64,000 nucleotides of DNA from Sternotherus odoratus (taxonomy: Eukaryota > Chordata > Testudines > Kinosternidae), in the NCBI GenBank assembly GCA_032164245.1, contig JAVMKO010000003.1:66844390-66908389 (forward strand). Direction: 5' to 3'. Of this stretch, positions 33,801-44,520 are shown in pieces (the stretch's first letter is position 1; the number at the start of each line of letters is the position of its first letter). The notes beneath the pieces are model-generated. The model searched no databases, was not told the DNA's origin, and was given only the letters and a program-made list of their open reading frames with translations. Position numbers and translations under genes: made by a program.

Positions 33801-34996
33801 CCTCCAAACCCGGGCCTACGTGGGGCCCCCTTAAGTCCGGGGCCCGGTACAGATGTACCCGTACTCCCCCCCGTCACCGGCCCTGTGCGTATTCATACCA
33901 TTCCTCTCCATAACAATAAATTCCTCTTTTGTGTTACAAATGCCAAATCTCACTCGTTTCAAGGTATCCCAAGTCTCACTTGGGACATCTCTAGCCCTTT
34001 TCAATAATTATGTTCCAGGTTCCCCTTTGTTTGGATAAAAGATAAACCGTCTTGTGGTTTGGTGCCTGCTCATCTCTGCCACCCATCCAGGCTACTGGTC
34101 AGCTCCCTCCACCTACCAAGCAATATCCTCTCAAACCCGAGGCTATGGACAAGGAGGTGACATTATTCACTCTTTACTTCAGCTAGGCACGCTGGTTCCC
34201 TGTTCCTCCCCAACCAACTCTCCCATCTGGCCAGTTAAAAAACGTAATGGCTCCTGATGCTTTACCATTAACTATTGCAGCGTAACCAACATGCGGACAA
34301 ACTTGCCCCTTTTATTGCTGACCCATCAGTGGCCCTTTCGGGACGTGATTCTTCTTTCTGTATTTTTACTGTGTTAAATATTGCTAATGATTTCTGGAGC
34401 CTTCCCATACACCCAGAATCATAGCGCTGGTTTGCATTCACTTTTAGCCCCACCCAGTACAATTGGGTCTGCCTTCCCCAGTGTTTCCACAACTCCCCTA
34501 CCCTTTTCCACTGGGTTATGGCTAAGGCTTTCTCCTCGATAAATTGAGCTGTTGCCAACCTTGGCAAATGCAGGCCTAAAAGACAATCTTCGAAAAGCCC
34601 AGGTAGCTTTACCTATGGTCCAATATCTGGGCTACATGGCATCCCAGGATTCAAAAGCCCTTACCTCAGACCATCAAATTGCAATTGCTGCAGCCCTATG
34701 ACTCAACAGTGCGTAAGCTATGCAAACTAATACGTCTTGTTAACTTTTGCAGGCAGTTTGTCCCATCTTTTTCTACCTTAGCACAACCTCTCAATGATCT
34801 TCTTAAAGGGTCCCAAGCTTCCTCAGACCTCATTTCTTGGTCACCAGAACATGACCACTGCTTAACCGAACTTAAAATAGCCCTTCTTTCTTCCCCTGCA
34901 CTTGGGTTCCCCCACACCTCAGTACCATTCAAACTTCGGACACATGTACAGAACAGTCAAATGAGGCCTTTCTTTTATCTTACTTTTGCTACTTGA
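30881..34996 (+). pseudogene. decayed endogenous retrovirus, gag-pro-pol remnants
   Basis: A very A-rich gag-like frame (30904-31404) includes TYKYTPVSIEEMRGLLKDLP. At 31858-32067 comes a zinc knuckle CYNCGCLGHTQKNC with a second broken knuckle (CFICEETGR). A protease-like piece with LVDTEAF, where DTG is expected, lies at about 32290. RT pieces follow: NSPIWPVKKRNGS near 34210-34255 and FCRQFVPSFSTLAQPL with ISWSPEHD at 34679-34990. Many stops and shifts are present and no LTRs were found. The hAT element at 32574-33885 splits it. Two knuckles set it apart from the provirus at 14-22 kb. Confidence 0.8.
32574..33885. mobile_element. non-autonomous hAT element (1312 bp), C-rich core
   Basis: Termini CAGGGCTGGCGAC and GTCACCGGCCCTG are inverted. 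The 8-bp duplication TGCGTACT/TGCGTATT is at 32566-32573 and 33886-33893, one mismatch. The core at about 32820-33250 is the reverse complement of the G-rich core of the 24739-25731 element (for example AAAGGAAGAT flanked by GGCTGGGC). It interrupts the old retrovirus. Long frames inside are artefacts of composition. Confidence 0.88.
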
Positions 34997-35460
34997 TAAA
35001 TTTAACTAAGGTTGTACCTGATTAAAATATAGTTCTAGTTTTGGAACTTCCAAGATAATAAACCAGATAGTGAGATACTCGGAGAGTCAAAACATTCTTG
35101 AAGTTTCCCTGCTGCCCAGGGAAGGGTGAAAACGACATTGGTTCCATACTTGGCACAGTACATTCCCCAACACAGTGGTACAGCTACGCTAGTCAGTGCG
35201 TTTGTGGGCAAAGCCAAGGCTGTGTTGAGTACATATACCATTCTGCCCTTCTCTGTCCAACTGTGTGAGGGGCTGGCAATGTATTGGGTCTGTGGAGCCT
35301 GTTCCCATCCAGCACTTCTACCCAACATACAGATAGCTAGTTCAAGGATGTAAGGAGGAATCTTGTGCTCCTTATTCCCCTGGGCTAGTTGGGCTACAGT
35401 TTGGCCCAAAAATAAGTAGAAGGCCACACAGAAATGGGCCCATAAACTGCATGTAGCCTG
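34997..35460 (+). pseudogene. possible env-like remnant of the decayed retrovirus
   Basis: A plus-strand frame at 35126-35353 contains GLAMYWVCG, a phrase resembling a conserved spot of some retroviral surface proteins, and it lies where env should follow pol. It is short and the resemblance weak; it may be unrelated. Confidence 0.3.
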
Positions 35461-36270
35461 TCAAACTGTTGGATAATGTTAAAACAGAAAATTGTGGTGA
35501 GAAATATTGAACAAGTTGGGAAAGTGGAATATGTTCTTGTTTTACAGGACTTTTTAAAAAAAGTTTTCAAACTGCCATTTTTCCTTCATTTTATTGAGAA
35601 TAGTCTAAGAACATTTTCCTCCTCTTTTAATATACTAAGAAAAATCTTGTTGGCATTTGTAAACTATAAAAGTTACAAGTAAATATTTGGTTAAAATTAA
35701 AATGTAACTTTTAACACGTGATGCTGCAACTTCTTGCACATGTGTGGATTGGTGGCCTGCACAGATGTAGCAGCATATCTACATGTAAGCAGTTGTAGGA
35801 TGGGAGCCCAAGTATGAAAACTTTCTCTGAGATAAACCTTTTCCTTCTATGTCCAGTACTTTTATGAAATATGTCATCTACTCATTCTTTCTCCAACAAG
35901 ATGGTTTATGAAATCTCATTTAAATACTGTTTATCACTTCCTTTCTTTGTGTCCACTTTAGCCTTCTAGAAACAACGGGCAGTTTAAAATTAGCACTAAT
36001 ATGTTCTCACTAAATCCTACTTATCCTTTTTGAAAGACTGAGATTTTGGGGATGGTTTGATACTTTATTTTGTAACTACTAAAGTCAATATACTATATTC
36101 TTAGATGTATAGGCATATGCTGGTATTGCAAGATGCTCTATATCCAATGGATTATCTATCGCATGTTATTCATTACTTATCTACAATTTGTGAACTTAGT
36201 ATTGCAAAAATTTAATTTATTAAAAGAAATTAAACAAAAAGATAAATAATTTGATGTCAGCAATAGTTAC
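35461..36270. other. AK9 intron, no recognised element
   Basis: AT-rich intron; nothing recognised. Confidence 0.5.
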
Positions 36271-36395
36271 CGGATTGGCTCCTTTGTCCACCACTCAGGA
36301 ACAATTTTATCAAGCACTTCTGGTGTCAATGCCTCATTTTCTACTATGTTTGCTTTGATTATTTCTTCCTCCTCAGTTAACACCACTTCCTTCAT
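36271..36395 (-). CDS. AK9: AK9 exon, middle of kinase module
   Basis: 125-bp exon, acceptor CTCTAG and donor CCG/GTAACT. It encodes MKEVVLTEEEEIIKANIVEN followed by LTPEVLDKIVPEWWTKEPIR, the helical part of the kinase lid/NMP region leading into the DGFPRT strand of the next exon. Phase is 0 in and 2 out; the terminal Arg codon is split across the junction. Confidence 0.92.
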
Positions 36396-37257
36396 CTAGA
36401 GAGACCCAAAAGATCACGACAAAATTAATATCAATATATTGCTTGACATTGCTCTTTGACTGACTCAGAAGGTTAGATAATGCATTTCAAGTGCAGCTTT
36501 TATTCAGTTAAATTCAGGAGCATTAAAGTAATCTAATTCATTACATTTTGTTGTATTTCACATACAATTTTAAAAACAGAGTTGGGCAAACATTTCTGAA
36601 CTTTGATTTTTCAACAAAAAAGAAACTAAATTTTAAAAAAGAAGTTTTTGGTGAAAACTGGCATGAAAAATACACGCTGTTTTTTGATCACCTATACAGA
36701 TAGTAATTTTTTTTTGAAACATTGACAAAAACAAACAATTAATTTTTCATGACATTTTTTCTAATTTTTTGACCAGCTCTAATTAAAAACCAAAATGTAG
36801 TTAATTTATGGAAAATGTGAGGGGTATGTAGGCAGTGCACTAGATGCTTGGTCCAACCAAGCTTTGCTCCGAGGGGACCCGAGAAGCAGAGGCAAAGATG
36901 GCCTTAATTCCTTTTTACTTCCCCCAATTTACAGCAACTTCAGAGTTACTGTAAACTGTGCCCCATTCCACAGTCCCCAAGGATCCATACCAGCCACTGG
37001 GGAACACCAGAGCATAATAGCTCTGATCTAGCTATGCCCCTTTGCCAAGACAGTTCAGAGGTGGTATAGAGCAGTGATCCTCAAACTTATTTTATTGCAT
37101 CCCCATATTTGATTGCTCCACTTTAGGTGTCTTGATACCATGTGCTTGTTGTAGGATATTTGTGGTAGCAGTGCCTGGTTGGACCGCTCGTGTGCCATAG
37201 TCGTCTCACGCTGCTCTGAGTGGTTACATAGTAGTGTGCAGCCAACTGTCCCTCTGT
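36396..37257. other. AK9 intron, unclassified
   Basis: Mostly AT-rich intron with a moderately GC-rich stretch at 36830-37080. CAGTGATCCTCAAACTT near 37072 resembles a hAT left end but no partner end was found. Confidence 0.35.
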
Positions 37258-37435
37258 TCCTTGTCTACCTCAGGGAATTGGCCTGAAACTCCGAAGCAGA
37301 GGGGAGAAGGGAGAGTAGTGGAGCACCCACAGGGACAACCATCTCGGAGAACCACAGTTACTGCACAAGGCAAGTAACCATCTCTTCTTCTTCGCAGAGT
37401 GTACCTGTGGGTGCTCTACTCTAGATGACTATTGA
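37258..37435. repeat. DIRS-like terminal fragment
   Basis: Contains GGAGCACCCACAGGGACA and TCTTCTTCTTCGCAGAGTG with GTGGGTGCTCTACTCTAG, an inverted arrangement resembling the termini of turtle DIRS-like elements also seen near 47500-47700. No coding part is attached. Confidence 0.4.
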
Positions 37436-37717
37436 GCAGTGTCCCTCAGTGGAGTTGGTCTATTGACGGTGGATAACACCATAAGTCCCTTGCATAGAAA
37501 CTCTGATTATAGGATCATTTTTGGAATATTACAAATACTTTCAATATTTCACTGTATTTTGAAATATTTAACGAAGGGAAGTTATAACATAATAGATAAT
37601 GCTTTCTTAGCCAAAAGGCCGAGAAGGCCTGTGCTTCTTAAGGATTTTGGTTACTAGTTAACTGCCCATTAGCTAAATAGGATTAGTTTTAAAAACTGAA
37701 CATTTTTGTCTAATACC

Positions 37718-37900
37718 TCTTCTCCTGGCACATTCCTCTGCACCCTGTTCAGCTAAATTCAGAAAGCAGAAGTTAACATAAAGTTTTTTACTATGTACAT
37801 CTGTAACTCATCAGTCCTAAAAAGTAATAAGTTTTCTATGCAAGTGTGAATCATGATGCATTAATCAATAGTTTTCAAACTATTTTACCAAAGGAAATTA
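37718..37900. repeat. empty-site paralogue of the CR1 insertion at 26591
   Basis: Matches 26527-26590 joined to 28309-28440 without the CR1. Either a local duplication or two copies of an undescribed interspersed repeat. Confidence 0.78.
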
Positions 37901-38038
37901 ATTATGAGGGGAGGGAGTCAAGACAGTAATAGGAAATGGATGGTAGTTCTTGGAATTGGCAATACTAAGCATTTGGCCTTTAAAATACTGTAAGTATACT
38001 AAGTATTTGGCCTTTAAAAAAAGGATACTTCTTCTTAC

Positions 38039-38344
38039 TATTACTACATCTTTATTTTTGTTATTTTCATTTTCATGTGCACTTTCGCTTTCAGTTTCAG
38101 TTTCAATATTGCTCTGATTGGAGTCTCCCAATTCCTGATAGAGAGTTTCTCTGTCAGTCTGATCTTCCTCAGGTTCCTCGTCAAATTCAAGTCCAACTCT
38201 CTTTTCAGTTTTGGGCATGATCATTTCCTGTAGCCGTTCTTCGAACTGAATATGGAAAATTCCTAATTTGTCAGCTAGCCATCGGCCACAGATAGTTTTA
38301 CCTGCTCCATGTGTGCCCAGCAGGCACACTCTTAAGGGAGGAGC
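38039..38344 (-). CDS. AK9: AK9 exon with P-loop GTHGAGKT
   Basis: 306-bp exon (102 codons, phase 0-0). It opens APPLRVCLLGTHGAGKT, a Walker A loop for binding nucleotide phosphates, followed by the first helix and the start of the NMP-binding region (FEERLQEMI). The second half is an acidic insert (EFDEEPEEDQTDRE, ETETESESAHENENNK) that lengthens the module compared with classical adenylate kinases. The donor is GTAAGA. The acceptor-site half of the same module lies in the exons at 36271 and 29813. Confidence 0.94.
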
Positions 38345-38975
38345 CTGTCAGAAAAAATTAAGAATACTTTTATAACAATTTCTACACTAGGGTGCATTTA
38401 AGTTACTATTGTATACACTTTGTTGAATTAATTCAAAATTTCAGGCCTCAAAAGCAGCATGAACACACATGGATTTTGCATTTCAATGTTTAAAACTATG
38501 GTGGATTACATATACAGTAGATAAAAACCAGTACATTAACCCCTTTCTCTTCTGCCACTCTATTTCACCCTTTTTATTCTTATTTCAACCTCTCACCCAC
38601 TCCCAAGCTCCTCTGACCCCTATTTCACTTATGAGAAGTGAGTGAACAATAATAATTAATTAACAAAAAACTATTTTAACAGCGCCATTAAATTGTGTAT
38701 ATGCTTTACTGAGCAAACATATGATCATATTGTAAATCTGTGCCCTACCCTTCCCTTTCCCCCTTTATTCATAACCTTTACTTATCGTGTTGGGCATACA
38801 TTTAGATTGTAAACTCACTGGGGGGGAGGCACATCTTTCTTGTTTCTGTGAAGTGCCTAGCACATTTGTGGCAACACAGAAATAGCAAAAATAATTGTAA
38901 TGAAGGATGGAAAATGATGTGCAATATCAACCCCTTATTAGAAATCTATTTTAAATAGTTTTAATGTTTTCTCAC
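38345..38975. other. AK9 intron, no recognised element
   Basis: Intron between the YHS-like and P-loop exons; TAGATTGTAAACTCACTGGG near 38805 recalls an old MIR-type repeat, otherwise nothing. Confidence 0.4.
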
Positions 38976-39188
38976 TTGTAGTGGTTCCTTGTGAGCCACA
39001 TACTCCTCAGGGTTCTCCAAAAACTTTTCTCTGGACTCAGGACTTGAAAAATAGTAAATTTTTTCTCGATATATAGCTCCATGTTCAGCAATCCCTGGGG
39101 AAAGGACAAAGTTCTCCTTCAGACTCACTGGACAAAAGTGTTTGGTGTCTCCCATATGTCTCCTCTTTTCATTAATTTTATCTTCATC
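38976..39188 (-). CDS. AK9: AK9 exon, YHS-like segment before P-loop
   Basis: 213-bp, phase 0-0 exon encoding 71 residues. It contains HFCPVSLKE, then IAEHGAIYREKIYYFSSPE and REKFLENPEEYV. The Cys-Pro-Val start and the YYFSS...EKF..NP..Y ending resemble YHS-type domains. A shorter version of the same block (YIYFFSSKENKEKFMKNP) precedes the P-loop of the next module at 9919-10132. The P-loop follows directly in the next exon. Confidence 0.93.
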
Positions 39189-40225
39189 CTGAATATACAC
39201 CATTGGTTTAGAGAAAACTGTAAAGAAGTCTTTGGATCAAGAATAAAAACATTATATATAAAATATTCTGTGCACATACTTCCCATTTCAAGAGCATTAC
39301 AGTACATTACTTTCAGAGACAATGATAAAGCAAAGTTCAAGATCTAAATATTCCCATAAACTCTAGGGCATTTGAAATCCAGATCCAATCCAAACTTTAC
39401 GTCTTACACTCATTCTTAATTACGAATGTTTGAATACAGGGTACTCTAAATACTTACTGCTAAATTTACAAAGTAGCTCCCAAACAACTTCCAAATATGG
39501 GTGTGCAAATTTTGCATATGTACCAATTTGCAAATGCAATATTTATACTCATTTCAAGTATATCTATTTGAATATATGTGGAATTATGAGAAACTATGTG
39601 AATGCACATGTAATATTTAGATGTACAAATCTGTGAGGACAAGGTAATGTTATGCTGGAAAGTATTAATGTAGCAGGTCTTTGACCTATAGACAGTCAAA
39701 CTCAGTTAAAGCTGATGGGTATGCCATGCACCTTTTTTTCAGGCTAAATGGAAAGAAGGAGCAATTAAATGCCCCTTTATGTGGTGACAGATGGGCACTA
39801 GGAGGCTACTGCACAAGACACTGGGCCATATCACAAAGCCCAAGTAGAGAAACTCTGTGCTCTGAGAGGTTTCTCTGGGACTGGCTGCAAATGTAGAGGC
39901 TAGGGTATTGTTTTTGCAAGGTAAATGTGTGTCAGAGAAGAACTACTGACCGTGGGAGAAGCAGTTATGAGCACAGCTTTAAAAGGGAGCCGAGAGAAAT
40001 GCTCTATGGAGCAGTGGACTATTTGGGAAGGCAGGCCTAAAAATCGTGAGCAAGGAAACTTGCCAGTTGTTGTTTCTACTGTGTTCAGGGAAACGGGACT
40101 TTCTATACATTCTCTGTAAATAAACAGGATTGTACCAAAGAAATACCTGACTTATACCATCAATTTCTCCTCCTGACACAAAAATGGCAAGGCTCTGAAA
40201 ACTGGCTAACCTCTTAGGCTAAAAG
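39189..40225. other. AK9 intron with possible LTR-like repeat
   Basis: 39189-39660 is AT-rich with no feature. 39665-40185 is more GC-balanced and contains GTAAATAAACAGG near 40120, like the poly(A) region of a plus-oriented LTR; ends not defined. Confidence 0.35.
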
Positions 40226-40230
40226 GGGCA

Positions 40231-40946
40231 TGTAGTGGGGCGGCTGCCCCACTCCAGCACAAAAGGGGTTAAAACAGCCCTGAAAAAGGCTGTAGCAAGG
40301 GCTGTTGCTGGGGGCAAGCAGCTACCAGGCTAATTAGGCCTAGCAGCCACAGGTGTGGCTGGTTTAATTAAGGCCCAGCTGGCCCTGATAAAAGGGCTCA
40401 GTTTGGTGCAGAGAAGAGTCTCCTCTGTCTGTAGAGGTGGACAGGCCTGGCTGCTGGGAGCTTGAGGAGGTACCTAGAGGGAAGCAGGGCTGGGGCAAGG
40501 CAGGAGGAGCTGGGGAAGCTCTAGCCTAGAAACCCCCAGGCTGCAGGGCCTAGGAGAAGGCCCCAAAAGAGGTACTAGGGTTGCAGGGGACAGCCCATGG
40601 CTCTAGAGGCAGAAGCAGCAGGCCAAACCCTCCTTGCCTGTGATGAGTGGCAATTATACTGCAGTCTGCCTCAGTGAATGGGGGCAAGTGGTGACTGGCA
40701 GTTGCCTAGATTGAGGCAAGGTGGGGATAGAGTGTGGGGGTTCCCTGGGAGGGGAGACCCTAAGATCTGAGGGGGTACTGCAGGGGTGCAGCACCCAAGG
40801 GAAGAGGGCACCAGGGTCTGGGAGGGACTCTGGGCCAGAGCAGCAAGCGGGACATCGGCCTGCAGAGGGTGCTCCAGATGCTGGCAAGCTAATTCCCGGA
40901 CGAACCAGCAGGAGGCGCCGCTGGGGTGAGTCACCGCCCTGCTACA
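40231..40946 (+). repeat. solo LTR (716 bp) with 5-bp duplication
   Basis: Starts TGTAGTGGGGCGG and ends CGCCCTGCTACA (TG...CA), flanked by GGGCA at 40226-40230 and 40947-40951. A TATA-like GATAAAAG is near 40389. There is no internal region, so it is the recombination product of a full element. The 5-bp duplication separates it from the 4-bp provirus. Confidence 0.87.
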
Positions 40947-40951
40947 GGGCA

Positions 40952-41552
40952 ACAAAAATAAACTACTTAAACATAACACTGCCAAACTATCTTATAAAAT
41001 AGTTGGTGGTTCTGAAAACATAAACAGGCAGGCACTCCCCTATATAATTAGCAGAATATGACTGTGCTATATAGCATTAAAATAATACAGGAAAAGGAAT
41101 GATACTTATACTTGGCACTCACATGACATTTCATGTTTTCAAGAGCGGATCAGACAGAAGGCACCATTTCCCACAACTTGTAGCTTATCCAAAATATACA
41201 AGTCCACCACAAAAGCAGTTACAGAAAGTCATTCAGAAATTAGGCCTGATGGTGGATCTGCATGCTGATATGCACCCGCCCCATCATCTGGCAATACTGG
41301 CTATGTACACTTCTCCTTACAAGCACAGAGTATTTATGCTGTCACTATTGCCACTCAGAATACAGGAGCACAGTGGAATTGCTTTAGCAATTCATGAGTC
41401 TACACATTCTGTGGACATTTTTGTGGGAATGATGAATTTAGATTTAAAATATTTAGGCACACAGCTTAATATATCTGCTTTGTCTGAGGTTAAACTCAAA
41501 CCCATAATGAGTCAAAGTAAAATGATAAACTAACAAAACCAGTATTGCTCAC
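40952..41552 (+). other. AK9 intron with an unexplained 144-codon frame
   Basis: A plus-strand open frame at 41099-41533 encodes 144 residues with unremarkable composition (for example PKYTSPPQKQLQKVIQKLG, VDLHADMHPPHHL). It opposes AK9 and ends beside the 41553 exon. No family is recognised; it may be chance or a decayed repeat frame. Confidence 0.3.
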
Positions 41553-41680
41553 TTCTTCATCATTTTCTTCTTGCTCTTCGTCTTCTAATTCTTCATCAGC
41601 CTCCCCTTCTGCCTGCAAGTCACTTGCTTCTTCATCTAGATCTTCTGTAGATATTTCCCAGCCATAATATTTAAAAGGTT
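41553..41680 (-). CDS. AK9: AK9 exon, acidic tail of linker
   Basis: 128-bp exon starting after a CTTTTTTAG acceptor and ending before GTGAGC. It begins PFKYYGWEISTEDLDEEA and then runs into a Glu/Asp block (DEELEDEEQEENDEE). Phase is 1 in and 0 out. The aromatic KYYGWE piece is conserved-looking; the rest is low-complexity acidic linker just before the YHS-like segment of the next exon. Confidence 0.87.
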
Positions 41681-42653
41681 CTAAAAAAGTTACCATTTTT
41701 TCATTTCAATTATAGTCAAAAAGTGTTCAAGTCATACATACGTTTTTATTTCTTCCCCCAGAAAGTAGACAAAATGTGAGGCCACAAATAAATCATGCCA
41801 GGTTTGTTTTTCCATTTTTTTTAATTTTTTTTTTTTTACTCCTCGAAGTGTACATAATACATCTACTCAGAGTACATATTGTTTTCTTGACAAATGAATA
41901 TCCCCTGTTTTATTGTAAATAAAGATACAATAGTATTTTTAACAGGAACTTGATTACTCAGGGATTAGAAGTAAAATGGAAGAGAACTGCATTACTGTTT
42001 ATAATAACTATTTTTATGTTTAATTTTGGGAAAATCCCTCAGAACAAAGATCAGTCAAATTTTATCTGACAGAATAAATGAATTTGTAATTGATATGGAT
42101 TAATCAAACACTTGAACCAGATTTGTATCAGAGGTTTATTATTCATCTAGCATTCAAAAATGTGCTAGACACCTCAGTGCGCACAGGGAAGAAACCATCC
42201 TGTTACTAAATGTTTGCTGCAGATGGATGGGCCCTTACATTCATTCATGATCCCATTGACTTTAATAGAATTTACACACAAGTGGACCATTATATGAGGT
42301 GTGTCACATAGGACAGCTGTGCATGTTCTGTTGCAGTATTCTGACTTAAATAGCCAAAGCAAAAATGGTGGGAAAGGGATGTAAAAGGAAAATGTTTAAG
42401 GAGCTATTATGTACATATTTTCATGTGGTTTTTTTATATAAATTACTCATCTTTGCCTATGTGTCTTGGTGCATAACCTATTTGCTATCATCCTTCCAAT
42501 TCCCAGTTCCTCCACTGAACACAATAAGCCCCTCCTTCCACTCCCACCACAGATTTAGGACTAAATAAAACAACAACAAATCCCTCTAATTTTCACACTA
42601 CAGCTTCCTCTCTATGCAAGTCAAATGTGAAATTTATGAAGAGCATTACTTAC
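41681..42653. other. AK9 intron, no recognised element
   Basis: AT-rich intron with a T-rich run near 41810-41835; nothing else recognised. Confidence 0.5.
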
Positions 42654-42860
42654 TTTCCATCATCAGGATAATCTGATTAAGCAGTGTTTCTGGAGTTTGC
42701 CCAGCAATCTCTAAAACAGCAGACTGAATTGAAGATGACTCACTGATTCCTGGCTCTAGTATTTGCCAGTCGTGCATGAATAGCTTAATCTTCTCTTTTA
42801 ATGGCTCTATTTCTGGTACATCTGGGAAACCATCCTCTGGAAACTCAGGCAACATGATTT
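42654..42860 (-). CDS. AK9: AK9 exon, linker between kinase modules
   Basis: 207-bp exon, acceptor GTTCAG and perfect donor GTAAGT, phase 1 in and 1 out. It encodes about 69 residues beginning EIMLPEFPEDGFPDVPEIEP and including KLFMHDWQILEPGI and LEIAGQTPETLLNQII. The mixed acidic and hydrophobic helical pattern suggests a folded inter-module segment rather than plain linker. Like three other exons here it opens with AA completing a Glu codon. Confidence 0.88.
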
Positions 42861-43398
42861 CTGAACAAATCAAAATGATTTTGAGAAGACAATGCAACTT
42901 TAAATATTTTGCATTTTAAATGTTATCCTATCATACCTTATAAAATAATTTTAACTTCCCTTAAATCTCTGTGGCAGTTTTGACATATTCTGCCTCATTA
43001 TGTGATTTACTCTTGTAAGCACAAATTTATTTTATTATTGTTTCAGAAACACATTTTGCAGTGCCAAGTTCATTACATTGGGTTGCTGTATATTGATACT
43101 TCTCAAAATAGACAAGGAGACAGAGGTCTAATTAATTACATTTACATGTGGTTATTTAATTACATAGCATACAAATTTGAGACCATGACCTTTTCATTAC
43201 ATTTCTGCAAAGCAAAAAAAAAAAAAAAATCCATTTAATTAAAAAGCCTGATGCATTCATTCACAAACAATTTTTGGCATCTTAAGGAAATTGTCATGGA
43301 TCAAATAGAATATACCAGTGTTGGAAGGAACATATACAAAGAAAAGAAAGCTGGCCTATATTTTTCTGAAAGAGAACAGGAAAGATTTCGTATCTAAC
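42861..43398. other. AK9 intron, no recognised element
   Basis: AT-rich intron with an A run near 43217; nothing recognised. Confidence 0.5.
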
Positions 43399-43491
43399 CT
43401 AGTTCAAGTTTAGCTTCCATAACCTCTTTGGTGTGGTCAGGTTGTACCTGAGGTATCACTTCTGTTTCAAGTGGAGGTTTGTCTCCTGATT
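43399..43491 (-). CDS. AK9: AK9 93-bp linker exon, copy 2
   Basis: 93-bp exon with acceptor TTATAG and donor CTAG/GTTAGA, phase 1 in and 1 out. It encodes SGDKPPLETEVIPQVQP followed by a Lys/Glu-rich end (KEVMEAKLEL). It shares exact length, both phases and the PLETE core with the exon at 48293-48385. It is probably a flexible acidic linker before the next kinase module. Confidence 0.83.
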
Positions 43492-44243
43492 CTATAAGCA
43501 TAAGTACAATTAATTCAGCTAATACCACTGAATTCTCTTTCTCTTGCACCTTCCAGGTGAGGGTCTTAAAATGATTTACAGACATTAATGAATTAAAATT
43601 CCCAACACTCATTTGAGTAGAGGGGTTGAGGAGATGGATGGCATCTTGAAAGGCAACATAAAGATATTTCAAAACCAAAATCTTCACAGATCAGAAGTCC
43701 AGAACTGCAGAGAAAACACTGAATTTGCAAACAAAAATAAGGAAACACCTTAAGACAGGCACCAGGGTGCTGAAGCACAGCATCAAAGAACCAAATGAGA
43801 GGTTCTGAAGGACTGCAGACACAGCACTGCTGAAGCAAAGTGCTGAGGAAAAAATCCTAAAGTACCTAACCGAGTAATTCTCAAAAAGATTAGGACTGGA
43901 ATCTTTTGAGAACTATGACCACCTATGCAACTATGGTACACAGAAGTTAAGGTCCACATTTTTTTATGTGGATGTCTCCATTTTTGGATAAGTTTTTGGA
44001 TAAGCCCAATTCTGGATAAGTAAGGCCTGATTTTCAGAGATAGTGAGCACACACACTCTCCAGTTAAAATCAGAGGGAACTTTGGGTGCTCAACACCTTT
44101 GAAATCACATTCTATTTATCTAGAGAATTGGAACGTAAGTCACACACCCAAGATCAAAACTAAACCTGTGGCACAGCTGGAGTACAAAATCAATCTCTTC
44201 TGACAGCCAAGTCCCGATCATGTTCTTCTACCATTAAACCAGG
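43492..44243. other. AK9 intron, minor old repeat
   Basis: CCTGATTTTCAGAG near 44028 and GGGTGCTCAACACC near 44085 resemble a short palindromic reptile repeat. The rest is unremarkable. Confidence 0.35.
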
Positions 44244-44520
44244 GGTGGGCAAACTATGGTCCGAGGGCCACATCTGGCCTGAGGGACCGTCCTGACAGAC
44301 CCGCCTGAGCTTCCAGCAGGGGAGGCTGCTCCTGGCACCTCCCCTGCTTTTCCCGCTCTCCCGGAGCCTCAGCACGCCTGAGCTCCCGGTGTGGGAGGCT
44401 GCTCCCGGCTCATTCCGGCTCTCCTGGAGCCTCATTGAGCTGCACAGCAGTGCTCTTGGAGGCAGGGCTGCACGCTCCTTTGGGAGAGTGGTGCAGCGTG
44501 TCTGGCTCCGGCCAGGATTA
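44244..44520. mobile_element. hAT element, left end only
   Basis: Begins CAGGGGTGGGCAAACTATGG, the same type of terminus as the 45955 and 49001 elements, followed by GC-rich sequence. No right terminus or duplication is visible before DIRS-like sequence begins, so it is probably truncated. Confidence 0.6.

Noticed and set aside
32619..33807. Frames of up to 245 codons, Pro-rich
   Set aside because: Inside the C-rich core of a hAT element delimited by an 8-bp duplication; no domain and overlapping open frames on both strands.
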